Positions 11,001-23,466 are shown, numbered from the stretch's first letter. The stretch: DNA of 64,000 bases from Trogon surrucura (GCA_020746105.1 JAJGST010000077.1:58010-122009), one strand, 5' to 3'. The notes: generated by a model not told the origin, from the letters alone. Made by a program: numbers and translations.

Positions 11001-13162
11001 CTCGTCCAGCTAAAAACCAGCCCCCACAGGGAGACCACCGCCATGGCCTCCCCAGCAGGACACCGTCCCAGCCACATCCCACCCTCCACCCAGCTCTCCT
11101 GGGCTCCCATGGTGCCTTGTTAAGGCAACTGCGTTGCTGCTGCAGGGGCCTTGGGACGGCTTGAGGCACCACGACAAGCCCTCTTACTTGGATATCCAAC
11201 AGCACGTCCAGGAAGGCCTCGTAGGAGTCGGAAACCGCTCCGCAGCTGCCACACGTGACTGGAAGGCAAATGGAAATGCTCAGCGATGGGCCAAGTCGAC
11301 CGACGGTGCCGCTTTGTGCTCTTCGTAGCTGCTACGCCAGGCACACGCTCAGCGCTTTATCACGGGCAGACAGAAGGGCCCAGACAATTCCCAGTTTAGT
11401 GACCGTTGTGGACAGGTACCTCTGGATCTCAGAAAGCCCCCGAAGATTTGATGGATGACGGTCGCTTCTTCCAAAGGGTTGTCCAAGCTGGAAACACATG
11501 GTGGGGCAGAGAGTTATCTCCTCCGAGAGTTTTGCTTTGTCTGAAAGCCCTGGCCGTTGGCCGGCCTTGATGGGAGTGCATCAGGGAGCGCCAAGGGCTC
11601 AGGAACATTGAGAGAGTAAATTGCTTGCGCTTACTCGGTGCTTCCCCGCAGACAAGCTCTCTGCATGGCATCCACGGCACAGCGTAGGAATTCGTGTGCA
11701 TCTTCCTGCCTGCCCAGCTGGAAATGTCCTATTCCTAAGGAAAGAGAAGTCAGTGGTTCTCTCCTACAAGGACAGGAGGAAACACGTAAAAGCACCTGAA
11801 ATGACGTACGTGGCAGGGCATGGATGACAGCCAGAGGCAGGAGGACGCAGGCAGAGCAACGCAGGGCCGTGCTGACGTGCGCTTCCATCACGCACAGCAT
11901 GCAGATGTCTCGCTCGGCACCTGAACAGGGAGGGAGGGAAGATTCTCAGGTCAGCAAAATATCCTCAGCGATGGGAAACCTAACGGAGATTTGGACGTTC
12001 TAAGGACGGTCTCCAGCCCTCTCCTCCTGAGCTGCCAATGTCCCCACAAGCCCCGGACATCTCAGGGCATAGAAACCTTTCTTCAGAGGGATGCGGAACT
12101 GACACAAGTTTTCTGTGTGATAAACAAAGCGTTTCAAGTCTCAGGAATGGTGGCTGAGGCCCGGGGACAGAAAGAGGGGCCTTTCTGAAGATGAGCACCC
12201 CCAGATATGACGAGCGGCTTCTGGGCTGCGGTGGTCCCACAACACCCGCTCAGGGGCTGACCGAGAAGGGCAGCTTTTCTCCTCAACCCAGCTCCAGACT
12301 CTGGGAATCCTCGGGCAGCGCCCAACAGATCTGCAAGAGAGGTGCACACAAGCACTCACACGACCGGCTGTGCTCCCCGGAGAGCAGGTAGCTGGCGAGA
12401 GGCGGGGTGTACGTCAGGCACTGGAGCACAGAGTTCAGGAAACACGTGTTGGCGGGGTTGTAGAGCCCTGCTCCAGCTGCCTGGCTCTGCCACCACTCCA
12501 GGCAGATCTTCTCGGGGGGAGAGAGGATCTTTTCTGGCCCAGCCGTTCCCTTGCAAGTGACTGCGGGGAAAAGACCTGTGAAAAGAGATGAGACACTATT
12601 GGAAAGTCGAGTTCTGTGCAGGAGCAGCCAGGACGAGCAGCTCTGAGCTCCAAGCCAGAAACATCGGGGGAAGCCCAGCGCTGCCACTGGGATGGACTGG
12701 TGAGGAGCGAGCTTGGGGAAACAGTCTGTTCCCCTGCTTACTTGGCCCAAAGTCCCACAAACCCACACGCTGATGTCTGTGCCTCGGGCTAACTTCCTTT
12801 CCCTCCAGAGCCTTCAATTGGATTGTCAGGTCTTTTCCTGACTGTGACTTGAGGAAAACAAGCAAGTGCCTGGCACAGAAGGTAGCCCTACTGATGTCGG
12901 ACCTTTCTACGAGCAACGTCGCCTTTCAAAGCCTTGGCCGTAGTGGCAGAGGAGCGACAAAACGCGTTTTCCTCTGTGTAATCGCCAGCGCCTGAGAGAG
13001 CCTGACTGCTCCCGGGCATCGCCCCAGAATTCCCTCTGGGCTGCCAGCACATCAGCGCTCAGGGCTGGAGCACCAGCCCCGGCCGTGGCCCCTGGGGGTT
13101 CCCCAAGTCCCAGCCTGCGGGCGAAGCCCGTACTCACAGGAGCTGTTCACCAGGACGGCCAT
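8002..13162 (-). CDS. ubiquitin-specific protease, USP36/USP42-like, with RS-rich tail (11 exons)
   Basis: A deubiquitinating cysteine protease (peptidase C19). Exons, minus strand: 13162-13138, 12560-12360, 11920-11810, 11734-11635, 11487-11420, 11258-11188, 10644-10571, 10343-10232, 9897-9757, 9535-9435, 8782-8002. All introns are GT-AG and every phase agrees, giving 594 residues. Visible features are the Cys box NTCFLNS (Cys48), [15 protein letters not shown], a CGSC zinc pair, the His box AGHYFCYTK (His295) and WYKMDD (Asp311/312). Residues from about 337 form a tail with poly-Arg and two and a half tandem copies of a roughly 66-residue repeat containing [12 protein letters not shown]. 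The catalytic core looks complete and probably active. The start is the ATG in the first exon whose phase fits; an upstream 5' UTR exon is likely. A close paralogue rather than the USP36 or USP42 orthologue is possible. The last codon may be a nonsense mutation (see findings). Confidence 0.85.
8925..9300 (-). mobile_element. CR1 3' end in the last USP intron
   Basis: ATGGTTTGGGTTGGGAGGGA, then GGCAGGGACACCTCCCACTAG, minus its last base, is typical reversed CR1 3' UTR. It lies in the intron between 9435 and 8782. Confidence 0.75.
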
Positions 13163-14530
13163 CGCTCCTCTCGGCAGCAGAGGGGAGTCCTCGCGATGAC
13201 AAAGGATGTCGCGACGCGCTCCAGAAAGACGAGATCGGCGCCGATCCCGTCACCCTATTGCAGAGAAATAACTGGAGCTCAACAAAATGATTACAGGAAA
13301 CCTGAAAGGCAACCCACAAAACACAACAGTGCCCACCACCAAAACCCTTTGCACGGGGCTTTTGACTGCTGCAGAGCTGCCGGCTCGGTGACCGCTCATC
13401 CCTGCCACAGGGCCCCAGCTCACAGCAGCTGCAAAGGCCCTGTTGAAAAACTCAGCACGGGCCACCTTCTCTGAAGAGGAGCCGCTGCTGAGCTGCTGCC
13501 CACGTTAGCAGCAGAACCCTCCGGCTCTCCAGCCCACGCTCGCCTGCCCTGTGTGCAGGAGGGACCGGCCATCAGCCACTCCCTCACAGCTCCTTGGCCG
13601 TGCTCCTTTGCCGGCTCCCTTCCTCCCGTGTCAGTCGCGGTGGGCTTCTGGTCTCTCTGGGCTGAGCCCAGCGCCTCAGACGGCCACCCCCCTGCCCACC
13701 TCTCCCAGGGCACGGCAAAGAAATGAGAATGAGCAAAGAGGAACTCTACGCGTAGCCCGTATCTGGCTCGGCCTGCAGCTCGGCAGGTGGAGACCAGCCC
13801 ATGCGTCTGTCCTGTGTCTACCTTCTCCATGACCTGTCCCAAAAGCCGAGCCCTCCTTACCTCTGAAAGAGGACGAAGTGGAGGACAAGCGAGCCGTAAC
13901 CAAAAACTGGCTGCAAAATGCCAAAAACTAGCTGCAAAACGCCGAAAACTGGCTGCAAACCAACACTACGCACCGAGCGCAGGAAGAGCCGAGTTCTCCC
14001 GAAGGAAGGCTCGGCCCAACTGACTCCCGCTGGCCGCTGCTCAGGACATCAAGCCCCGGCCCGGTGAGGTCACAAGTGCCAGGCGGGCGCCGCATCGCTG
14101 CCCCTTTGTGACACGGGGCCGTGTCACCTCGAGCCGCCAGTGCCCGGTCAGCTCCCGCAGCCGCAACCCCGGGGCTGCCCCACGCAGCGCTGCTGGCCGG
14201 GGGCTGCTCGGCCCCGCGGGGCTCCCGCCTCTGCCCCAGCCGCACCAGCCGGAGGAATCCAAACCCGCCCGGGGCCGTGAGCGCGCCTGGTCGCAGCGCA
14301 GGCTGCCACCGTTGGTGATCTCAGAGCGCTCTTCCAGCCTCCACAGTTCTGTGACTCTGTGGTTCTGTGTGGCGGAGGGATGCTCAGAACATACAAGCCC
14401 TTCTCAGACAGGCGGTGAGACCAGACGAACCTGTCTGGGCAAAGGAGCCCTTCTCGGTGTCGGATTTAAAGAAAGATATTGCCGGCGTGTATAGAGGGAA
14501 CACTGGCACCTTCCTCTTGATACCCTCTTG
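13163..14530. other. region upstream of the USP gene; no gene seen
   Basis: Includes the presumed USP promoter and 5' UTR. 13980-14300 is GC- and CpG-rich and could be the promoter island, but no TATA or initiator is obvious. A short tandem repeat lies at 13899-13960. No other exon could be supported. Confidence 0.4.
13899..13960 (+). repeat. 21-bp tandem repeat, three units
   Basis: Three copies of a unit close to CAAAAACTGGCTGCAAAATG, each with one or two substitutions. Confidence 0.8.
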
Positions 14531-14790
14531 GGTTCAAGTTGCAACAGGGCAAGTTTAGACTGGACATTAGGAAGAAATTCTTCACGGTTTAAGAACAGAC
14601 TGCCCAGGGAGGGGGTTGAGTCGCCATCCCTGATGTGTTTAAGTGTCACCGAGATGTGGTGTTGGGTGACATGGTTTAGGGGTGAACTTGTAGTGTAGGG
14701 TTAATGGTTGGACTTGATGATCCCAAGGGTCTTTTCCAACCTGAACTGTTCTATGGTTCTATGATTCTATGATTCTATGATTCTATGTAG
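14531..14790 (+). mobile_element. CR1 3' end with octamer tail
   Basis: GACTGGACATTAGGAAGAAA, then GGTTGGACTTGATGATC and TTTTCCAACCTGAACTGTTC, ending in repeated ATTCTATG octamers at 14755-14787. This is the canonical CR1 3' terminus on the plus strand. Confidence 0.9.
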
Positions 14791-15299
14791 CTAGAGAGAG
14801 AGATTAAAGGAGGGCCGGAGTCTAGGGAGAGAGAAGGAGGGGATAACGAAGAAGGGCACAATATGGAGCACCAAAAGTGTTTGAAGCTCAGAATACGAGG
14901 GTTCCTCAAATGCCTCTGCGCCAGGAGCCCGCAGCGACGCTTCCCAGCGGCCGGGCACAGGCAGAGCCAGAGCCGGGCCAGCTCTGGAGCTCCTTCCCCT
15001 TCCTCTGCCCTCCTCGCCACCACCGGGGCAGGAGCCAGCGGCTCTCACCTGCCCCATCCCTGTCCTCTTCGCAGTGTCAGCCCTGTCCCCCTCCAAAATA
15101 AAGTGGTACGTTTAGTCTCTGCACGGGGACATTCCCTGCTCCTTTGTTGGCTTCCTCCTCTCCCTTGCTCGCGGGGCTGGGCCCCGAGGCTTGTCTTCTG
15201 CCCGGGGGTTGGCAGCTCCTTCCCCAGAGCTCCCTCCTTGTGGGTGGTGTTTGATCGGGGTTCCATGCGGGGACGGACGACTCCGCACTGACATGCGGA
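14791..15299. other. unassigned DNA
   Basis: No gene or repeat could be supported. A purine-rich stretch follows the CR1 tail. Confidence 0.4.
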
Positions 15300-15775
15300 A
15301 TAAAGACTCGATAACCCACAAGGTTATAAAGTAGGTGCATTTTAATCAGTGCTGAGTGCACGGGGGAATATTTTTCTCTGAAAACATACACACCTGAACC
15401 ATGCAGCTACCTTGGTTATATGCAGTGAAAGTTACATATTCAGGTGCTGTCCCGAAAAAGGCATCGGTTCCGGGGGTCAGCAGCTCCTCCTCCTGACGCT
15501 TGTGCGGTGCCTCCGGGTGGTCTTGGGCAGGGGTCTTCAGGGATGAAGGCCGTATGTCTTCCTCACGATGAACTTTTTACCTTTGTTCCAAAACTAGTTG
15601 TTCTCAGCACTTTTTCACAAGAAGTTTTGTCATCAAATTACACAAGGGGCTTCGTCACCAGATGGTCCTTGTTAGTTGCCCTTATCACTAGTGTCCTTGT
15701 CAATTTGTCTTTGGTTTATGTTCTTTTACAACAGGTACTGAACAGCCTCACCCTGTAGGCCTCTGACTGATGACA
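15300..15775 (-). mobile_element. LTR-like segment
   Basis: On the minus strand an AT-rich block with GCATATAACC (TATA-like, near 15420) is followed by GATTAAAATGCACC, CTTTATAACC and GTCTTTATTCCGCATGTCAG, the style of an avian ERV LTR R/U5. Terminal repeats and target duplications were not resolved, so its limits are approximate. Confidence 0.4.
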
Positions 15776-16845
15776 TCGTAATGACTCTGGGAGGCAGCTT
15801 CTCCCATCCTAGCGGCCCTGAGACATTGCTTCCCACTGGATGCTGTTTCCCCTGTCAGCTCGTCTGGCCCCGGCCGTGTCTCTCAGGAGGCCTGGCGGCT
15901 GGGCAAGGGCCCTGCCCTGAGCCATCCCTCTGCACACTCACCAACGGGAGCTCTTCACTCGTGTGAAATCCCTCTCCGGGACATTTCCCAGCCCCGGCAT
16001 CCCGCAGCCTTGCCGCATCCCTGCCTTCAGCCCGGCTCGGCCCAGCAGAGCAGCCGTGCTGGGACTGGTGCCACGGCGGGAAGCGGAGGCCGGTGAGAAT
16101 GTCCCTGCGGCCGGAGAATCCCCAGCCCAGGCTGTCTGCAGCCCCCGCTGCCGCACTCGCTGCCCGGGACGGGCCGAGGGAACTGGCCCCGGGGCTGGTG
16201 GCGCAGCTCCTGCTGCCCCAGGGACAGGGCAGCCTGCCCCGAGCTGGCACCCGCGGCAGCGGCTTCTCTTGCCGCGCCTCCCCGTGGGGCACACACGCGG
16301 TGCCCGGCTCTGCTGCCAGGACATCCCCTCTGCCCACAGAGCCTGGCCCCAAGGGCAGCGGGAGAGGGGAGAGAGAGGGGAGGGAGAGGGGGTCTGAGGA
16401 CTGTGCAGAAATATCGGAGGGGTGGGTGTCAGGAGGAAGGGGCCGGTCTCTTTTCGGGGGTGCCCAGTGACAGGACAAGGAGGAACGGGGATCAGCTGGA
16501 ACACGGGCAGTGCCACCTCCAGAGGAGGGGGTAAAGCTTTGCTGGGCGGGTGCCGGAGCCCTGGCCCAGGCTGCCCAGGGAGGGTGCGGAGGCTCCTGCT
16601 CGGGAGACTTTCCAGCCCGCCGGGACGCGTCCCTGTGCGCTCTGCTGTAGGTGACCCTGCTCGGGCAGGGGCGGGACTGGGTGAGCTCCGGAGGCGCCTT
16701 CCAGCCCCCGACATTCTCTGACTCGGGGGTTCGATGCTTCTGTGGGTTTATGCCTTTACTCGCCCACCGGGGCCACCGGGGATGCGGGAGTTTCTATCAG
16801 GCACCGCGCAGGGCAGCCCGGTTGCCAGGGCAGCGGGGGCCTTCC
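15776..16845. other. unassigned GC-rich DNA
   Basis: About 1 kb with many CpGs and long open frames on both strands but no recognisable domain, splice-consistent exon set or repeat. Confidence 0.4.
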
Positions 16846-16849
16846 TGCT

Positions 16850-17062
16850 GGTGTGCCCAGTGCTCCCAGTACAGCTTCCTGGCTCCCCCCAGTGCTCCCA
16901 GTTCCTCCCTCTGGCTCCCCCCCAGTGCTCCCAGTGCCTCCCCAGTGATACTAGTTCCTCCCTTGAGCTCCCCCCAGCGCTCCCAGTACCTCCCCAGTGC
17001 TCCCAGTTCCTCCCTATGACTTCCTCCAGTGCTCCCAGTGCCTCCCCAGTGCTCCCAGTTCA
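16850..17062. repeat. second block of the C-rich minisatellite
   Basis: Same CAGTGCTCCCAGTGCCTCCC type units as 346-2125. On its right it stops directly inside minus-strand CR1 ORF2 sequence. Confidence 0.9.
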
Positions 17063-18910
17063 CAGAATCACACTTCCCCTTGGTGAAGCCATGTTGACTG
17101 TCTCTAATGACCCTCTTATCCTTGATATGCCTTGAGATGGCACCAAGGATAAGTTGTTCCATCACTTTCCCAGGGATGGAGGTGAGGCTGACCGGTCTAT
17201 AGTTTCCAGGGTCCTCCTTCTTGCCCTTTTTGAAGACTGGACTGACATTAACTTCCCTCCAGTTCTCAGGCACCTCTCCCATCTCCCAAGACTTGGTGAA
17301 GATGATGGAGAGTGGTCTAGCAATGACATCAGCCAGCTCCCTCAGCACCCGTGGATGCATCCCGTCTGGACCCATGGATTTATGGATGTCCAGATTCCTT
17401 AACTGGTCCCTAACCCAGTCCTCATCGACTAAAGCAAACTCCTCCACTGCCCTGACTTCCTCTGGGGCCTCAGGGGAACGGGGCTCCTCAGGACAGCCTC
17501 CGGCAGAGTAGACAGAGACAAAGAAGGCATTCAGCAACTCTGCCTTCTCTGTATCTTCTGTCACCAAGGCACCCACCCCATTCATCTGTGGGCCTACACT
17601 GCCTCTGGTGTTAGTTTTATCTGCCACGTATTTGAAAAAGCTCTTCCTGTTGTCCTTGACCCCTCTCGCCAGGTTTAATTCTAGGGAGGCCTTTGCTTTC
17701 CTAGTTGCCTCCCTACATCCTCGGACAACAGTCTTATATTCTTCCCAAGTGGCCAGCCCTGCCTTCCAAGATCTGTAAATTCTCCTCTTGCCCTTGAGCT
17801 TACCCAGCAGATCCCTGTTTAGCCACGCAGGTCTCCTGGCTCCGTTCCTTGACTTCCTACGTGTCGGGATGCTCTGATCTTGAGCACGGTAGAAGCAGTC
17901 CCTGAACGCTAACCGACTATCCTGGGCCCCTTTACCTTCAAACAGCCTTGCCCATGGGATTTTCTCGAGTAATTGCTTGAAAAATCCAAAGTTTGCCTTG
18001 GCAAAGTCCAGGGTTGCAATTCTGCTTGCTATTTTGTTTCTGCTACATGAGATCCTGAACTCCACCATTTCATGGTCACTGCAGCCAAGGCAGCCCTCAA
18101 CCTTTACTGCTTCAGCCAGATCCTCCTTGTTAGTGAGGATGAGGTCCAGCAGTGCTCCTCTCCTAGTCGGCTCCTCCACCATTTGCAACAGAAAATTATC
18201 ATCGATGCACTGGAGGAACCTCCTGGACTGTGGCTGGCTGGCTGAGTTGTCCTTCCAGCAAACATCAGGGAAGTTAAAATCCCCCACGACAACCAGGGCC
18301 TGTGATTGTGAGACCGCTCTCAGCTGCCTGTAGAAGGCCTCATCAACTTCCTCACCCTGATCTGGTGGCCTCTAATAGACACCCACAACAGTATCTCTCC
18401 TGCCAGCCTGCCCCTTAATTCTGACCCATACACTCTCAACTTGCTCCTCATCCATGCCTGGATGGTGTTCAAGACATTGTAGTTGCTCTTTCACGTAAAG
18501 AGCGACTCCACCACCTCGCCTGGCTGGCCTGTCTTTCCTGAAAAGGACACAGCCACCCATGACCACATTCCAGTCATGCGAGCTGTCCCACCATGTCTCT
18601 GTAATTGCCACCAGATCATAATCTCCTGCCCGAACCCAGGTGTCCAGCTCCTCCTGCTTATTCCCCATGCTGCGTGCATTGGTGTACAAGCATTTCAGGG
18701 AGCAAGCTGAGCACACTGATCTCACCCTAGGGGGATGGGAGGCCACCCGGTCCTCATAATTTCTAGAGCACTGCCCCGCTGCAATCCCAGTTATAACCCC
18801 ATCAGTAGAGGGAGATAAAGTCCCTGTGGTGTACGAAAGGAATTTGTTGGGGAAGACTGTCTGGGTATTTCCTGCTTCAGGCAAAAGCAAACCCATTTGT
18901 GGGGTTGCTT
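17063..18910 (-). mobile_element. CR1 LINE, endonuclease and first half of reverse transcriptase
   Basis: Minus-strand ORF2 from an APE-type endonuclease (NARSMGNKQEELD, AITETWWDSSHDWNV, GDFNFPDVCW) through the linker to the RT start ([30 protein letters not shown]). One in-frame TAG near 18372 interrupts the endonuclease; otherwise 496 codons are open. The 3' part is cut off by the minisatellite, whose sequence then continues the same frame. Confidence 0.9.
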
Positions 18911-18998
18911 TCACAGAATCACAGAATCACAGAATGTTAGAGGTTGGAAGGGACCTTAAAGATCATCTAGTCCAACCCCCCTGCCAGAGCAGGATCAC

Positions 18999-21780
18999 CT
19001 ACAGCAGAGCGCACAGGAACGCGTCCAGGCGGGTTTTGAATGTCCCAAGAGAAGGAGATTCCACAACCTCCCTGGGCAGCCTGTTCCAGTGCTCGGTCAC
19101 CCTCACAGTAAAAAAGTTTTTCCTCATATTTTTATGGAACCTCCTGTGTTCCAGCTTCCACCCATTGCCCCTTGTCTTGTCAGTGGACGCCGCTGAAAAG
19201 ATCCTGGCTCCATCTTCCTGACATTCCCCCTTGACATATTTATAAACATGAATGAGGTCACCCCTCAGCCTCCTCTTCTCCAAGCTAAAGAGACCCAGCT
19301 CCTTCAGCCTTTCCTCATAAGGGAGATGCTCCACTCCCTTCACCATCTTTGTGGCTCTACGTTGGACTCTCTCAAGCAGCTCCCTGTCCTTCTTGAGCTG
19401 AGGGGCCCAGAACTGGACACAATATTCCAGATGTGGCCTCACCAGGGCAGGGTAGAGGGGCAGGAGGACCTCTCTTAACCTACTTGCTACTCCCCTTCTA
19501 ATACACCCCAGGATGCCATTGGCCTTCTTGGCCACGAGGGCACACTGCTGGCTCATGATCATCCTGCTGTCCACTAGAACCCCCAGGTCCCTTTCCCCTG
19601 CGCTACTCTCCAGCAGGGCAGTCCCCAACCTATATTGGCACATGGGGTTATTTTTTCCCAAGTGCAAAACTCTACACTTGCCCTTATTAAACTTCATCAG
19701 ATTTCTCCCCGCCCAGCCCTCCAGCCTGTCTAGGTCTCTCTGAATGGCTGCACAGCCTTCTGGTGTGTCAACCACTCCTCCCAGTTTCGTATCATCAGCA
19801 AACTTGCTGACAACATTCTCTAATCCCTCATCCAGATCATTGATGAATATATTAAACAGCACCAGCCCAAGCTCTGACCCCTGAGGGACCCCACTAGACA
19901 CAGGCATCCAGCCAGACTCAGCCCCATTGACCACAACCCTCTGGCTTCTTCCCTTCAACCAGTTCTCGACCCACCTCACTACTTGCTCATCCAGACCACA
20001 CTTCCTCAGTTTACCTATGAGGATGCTGTGGGAGACGGTGTCAAAAGCCTTACTGATGTCCAGGTAGACCACGTCCACTGCATGGCCACCATTCATCCAC
20101 CTGGTTATGTCTTCGTAAAAGGCTATCAGGTTGGTCAAACATGACTTCCCCTTGGCAAAGCCATGCTGACTGCTCCTAATAACCTTCTTATCCTTGATAT
20201 GCCCAGAGACAGCGTCAAGGGTAAGATGTTCCATCACCTTTCCAGGGATGGAGGTGAGGCTGACCGGTCTGTAGTTACTCGGGTCATCCTTCCTGCCCTT
20301 CTTATAGACTGGAGTGACATTTGCTTTCCTCCAGTCTTCAGGCACCTCACCTGTTACCCATGACTTACCAAAGATGATGGAGAGTGGCCTAGCAATGACT
20401 CCTGCCAGCTCCCTCAGCACCCGTGGGTGCATCCCATCAGGGCCCGTGGATTTATGAATGTTCAAGTGTTCAAACTGATCCTTAACCCACTCCTCATCAA
20501 TCAGGGCAGACTCCTCCTTTGTCATGACTTCCTCTGGGGCCTCAGGGGACTGAGGCTCCTGAGGACGGTCTCCAACAGTGTAGACAGAGGCAAAGAAGGC
20601 ATTCAGTAACTCTGCCTTCTTTCTGTCCTCTGTCTCCGGGACACCCACCTCATTCAACAGAGGGCCTACATTGCCTCTAGTGTTAGTTTTGTCAGCAATG
20701 TATTTGAAGAAGCCCTTTCTGTTGTCTTTGACCTCCCTTGCAAGTTTTAACTCCAAGGAGGTCTTAGTTTTTCTGATTGCCTCCCTGCACTCCCTGACAG
20801 CTGCCCTGTACTCCACCCGAGTGACCAGCCCTTCCTTCCACAATTTATACACCCTCCCTTTCCACCTGAGTCTGCCCAGCAGATCCCTGGTTAACCAAGC
20901 AGGTCTCCTGGATCTCTTTCTTCATTTCCTACCTGATGGGATGCACTGATCCTGAGCCTCGAAGAAGTGGCCTTTGAATACCGACCAACTCTCTTGGGCC
21001 CCTTTACCTTCCAGCTCCCTGTCCCAAGGGGTTTCCCCTCGCAGTTGCTTGAAGAGGCCAAAGTTGGCCCTTCTGAAGCCCAGAGCTGTGATCCTGCTTG
21101 GCGTTCTGTTCCTACCGCACAGGATCCTGAACTCCACCATCTCATGGTCGCTGCAGCCAAGATTGCCCTCAACCTTCACTGCTTCAACCAGACCTTCCTT
21201 GCTGGTGAGCACAAGGTCCAGCAGCTCCTCTCCTGGTTGGCTCATCCACCATTTGCATCAAAAAGTTCTCATCGATGCACTGGAGGAACCTCCTGGACTG
21301 AGGATGGCTGGCTGTGTGGGACTTCCAGCAAACATCTGGCTAGTTGAAATCCCCCATGAGAACCAGGGCCTGGGACTGAGAGGCTGCTGTCATCTGCCTG
21401 TAAAAGACCTCATCAACTTCCTCCTCCTGATCAGGTGGTCTATAGTAGACACCCACCACAGTATCACCTAAGCTAGCCTGCCCCTTAATTCTTACCCATA
21501 AACTCTCTACTTGCTCCTCATCTGCCCCTGGATGGATCTCAATACACTCCAGTTGCTCCCTCACGTACAGAGCAACTCCCCCACCTCGCCTCATCAACCT
21601 GTCTTTCCTAAAAAGAACATAACCATCAAGGCCCACATTCCAGTTATGTGAGCTGTCCCACCACGTCTCTGTAATTGCAATAAGATCATAGTTCTCCAGC
21701 TGCACATAGACTTCTAATTCTCCCTGCTTATTCCCCATGCTTCTTGCATTGGTATACAGACACTTCAGAGATTTAATGGA
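18999..21780 (-). pseudogene. CR1 ORF2: endonuclease-reverse transcriptase, broken
   Basis: This encodes the APE endonuclease (AITETWWDSSHNWNV; GGGVALYVREQLE), a linker, the reverse transcriptase ([40 protein letters not shown] with FADD at the active site) and the C-terminal domain. The final 617 codons (20852-18999) are open, covering the whole RT. Upstream there is an in-frame TAG in the conserved GDFN-PDVCW box near 21340, and at least one frameshift and one stop between 21245 and 20850. The enzyme would perform target-primed reverse transcription if intact. Confidence 0.88.
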
Positions 21781-22043
21781 GTATCTGTTACCGTTGCTTG
21801 TGCCTTTTACGCCTAACCCTGGGATACTTCCCCTTGGCTCATGTGTAGAGACTCGGGTTTTATCCCCTTCCCCCTTCCAACTTAGTTTAAAGTCCTATCT
21901 ATTAATCCTGCCAACTCTTCAGCAAGTATTCTCCTCCCTCTCTTAGACAGCTCTACACCATCTATATCTCTCATGCCCAGTACTGCATAAACTTCCCCGT
22001 GATCATAATACCCAAAACGTTGCTGGAGGCACCAGTCTTTGAG

Positions 22044-23027
22044 TCATGCATTTACTGCATGTACTTTTCTTTTCCTTTCACTATTCCTGTCACCTACTAA
22101 AGGGATAGATGAGAAAACTACGTGTGCCCCCGATCCTTGGATCACCTGGCCTAACAACTTAAAGTCCTTTTTAATTCTCTGAGTACTTCTATGGTTGATC
22201 TCATCACTGCCAGCCTGGACAATCAAAAATGGGAAATAATCAGTGGGACTCACCAGTCTGGGAAGTTTTTTAGTAATGTCCCTAATCCGAGCTCCAGGGA
22301 GGCAACAGACTTCCCTGTGGGCTGGGTCTGGGCGGCAAATGGGACCCTCTGTTCCCCTCAGGATGGAGTCACCAATGACAACTACCCTCCTTTTCTTTTT
22401 AGTTGAACTAGTCCCGATGCATGGGTCTGACTTACTCAGCGAAGTCAACCTTACGTCTCCACATTCATTCACCTCTTCTTTTCCTTGACTCTCCTCTTCC
22501 AGAGCACTGTACCTGTTCTGTAGAGGCAACTGAGCAGGTGAGGGAGGCTGGGCATGGACCCGCCTTCCTCTCCGAGCCAGGACTCATTTCCATTCCCCCT
22601 CATCTCCTTGGTCCCCTCTTTTGACCTGATGGCCAGAGGGGAAGGGATCCCCTGTTGCATGTGGAGAGTGCTGCGTGTGCATCAGGGACTGGCTCCACCA
22701 ATCTATCTCTCTTTCACACTCCCTAATGCTCCTCAGCCTCTCCACTTCTTCTTTTAGCTCTACCACAAGATGGAGGAGATCATCCAACTGACCACACCTC
22801 ACACAGGCACTGTCAGATGCAGCCTCTGGGAAGCACAGGCTCAGGCACTCCCTGCAGCCGGCAGCCTGCACAGCTGCATCCTTGTGCTGGAGCACTGTTT
22901 GGGTCCCCACACTCCTCCTCGCGGTGGCTTTCTGTCTGGTGGCAACCATAATGGGGAAGAAAAGAAAAAGGAAAGAAAAATGATCAAAAAAAAATAGAAA
23001 AGAATTGACCAATAACCACTCCTTCAC
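22044..23027 (-). pseudogene. CR1 ORF1: zinc/coiled N-part and SGNH esterase, broken
   Basis: The first open piece (23027-22584) starts MVATRQKATARRSVGTQT and carries a Cys-rich zinc-like region (CRECLSLC, CVRC) and a short heptad-like stretch. The second piece (22529-22044) has the SGNH-hydrolase signature VVVIGDSILRGTE and a later block, QAGSDEINHRS. This is the known CR1 ORF1 layout: an RNA-binding protein with an esterase domain. A frame change between the pieces disrupts it. Confidence 0.82.
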
Positions 23028-23163
23028 CTCTTATGCCCAGGGTCTGCGATCCTCGCCCTCCCTGAGCCAGCAGTAACACCCCCCTGTGCCCGCGGATCAC
23101 CAGAGTCCAGCAGGTCCTCCCCTCCCCCACGCTTGCGCCGCTCTCAAGAGTCAGACGCTGAGG

Positions 23164-23466
23164 CCGCTTTTGAGTTTCGCGGGCTGCCGGCTTCCTCCTC
23201 GCCTACGTCACTCGCTCCTGCCTCGCGAGATTCCCTCTCAGTTCCGGGTCCCGCTCTCTCTCCTCGGCTTCACCGTCCCCGGCAAAGCCCCCTCTCGCCT
23301 CAATCCACCCAGAAATCAGAGAAAAAAAACACTCTTACTGCAGCAGCTGCCCCTGCCGCTGTCTACGCAGTCCGAAGGAGTCAGCCGTTCTGACCGCTTT
23401 TGAGTTTCGCGGGCTGCCGGCTTCCTCCTCGCCTACGTCACTCGCTCCCGCCTCGCGAGATTCCCT
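23164..23466 (-). promoter_or_regulatory. tandem 5' (promoter) units of the full-length CR1
   Basis: A 73-bp GC-rich block is present twice, at 23164-23236 and 23394-23466, with one visible difference and 230-bp spacing. It includes TTTGAGTTTCGCGGGCTGCC and CCTACGTCACTCGCTCC, the latter holding a CRE-like TACGTCA. Position and repetition suggest tandem internal-promoter units. Confidence 0.6.

Larger units (their letters stand above)
18911..23466 (-). mobile_element. near full-length CR1 LINE (5' region, ORF1, ORF2, 3' UTR)
   Basis: The minus-strand element runs from a duplicated GC-rich 5' region (23466) through ORF1 and ORF2 to a 3' end made of ATCACAGA octamers at 18911-18937. About 4.56 kb is close to the full length of the family, whereas most CR1 copies are strongly 5'-truncated. 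ORF2 and ORF1 are described separately. A few stops and frameshifts make it inactive. Confidence 0.9.

Noticed and set aside
12596-12916. Open frame between USP exons 1 and 2 as an extra exon
   Set aside because: Exon 1 (phase 1) joins exon 2 directly in frame, and the region has no matched splice pair or USP similarity.
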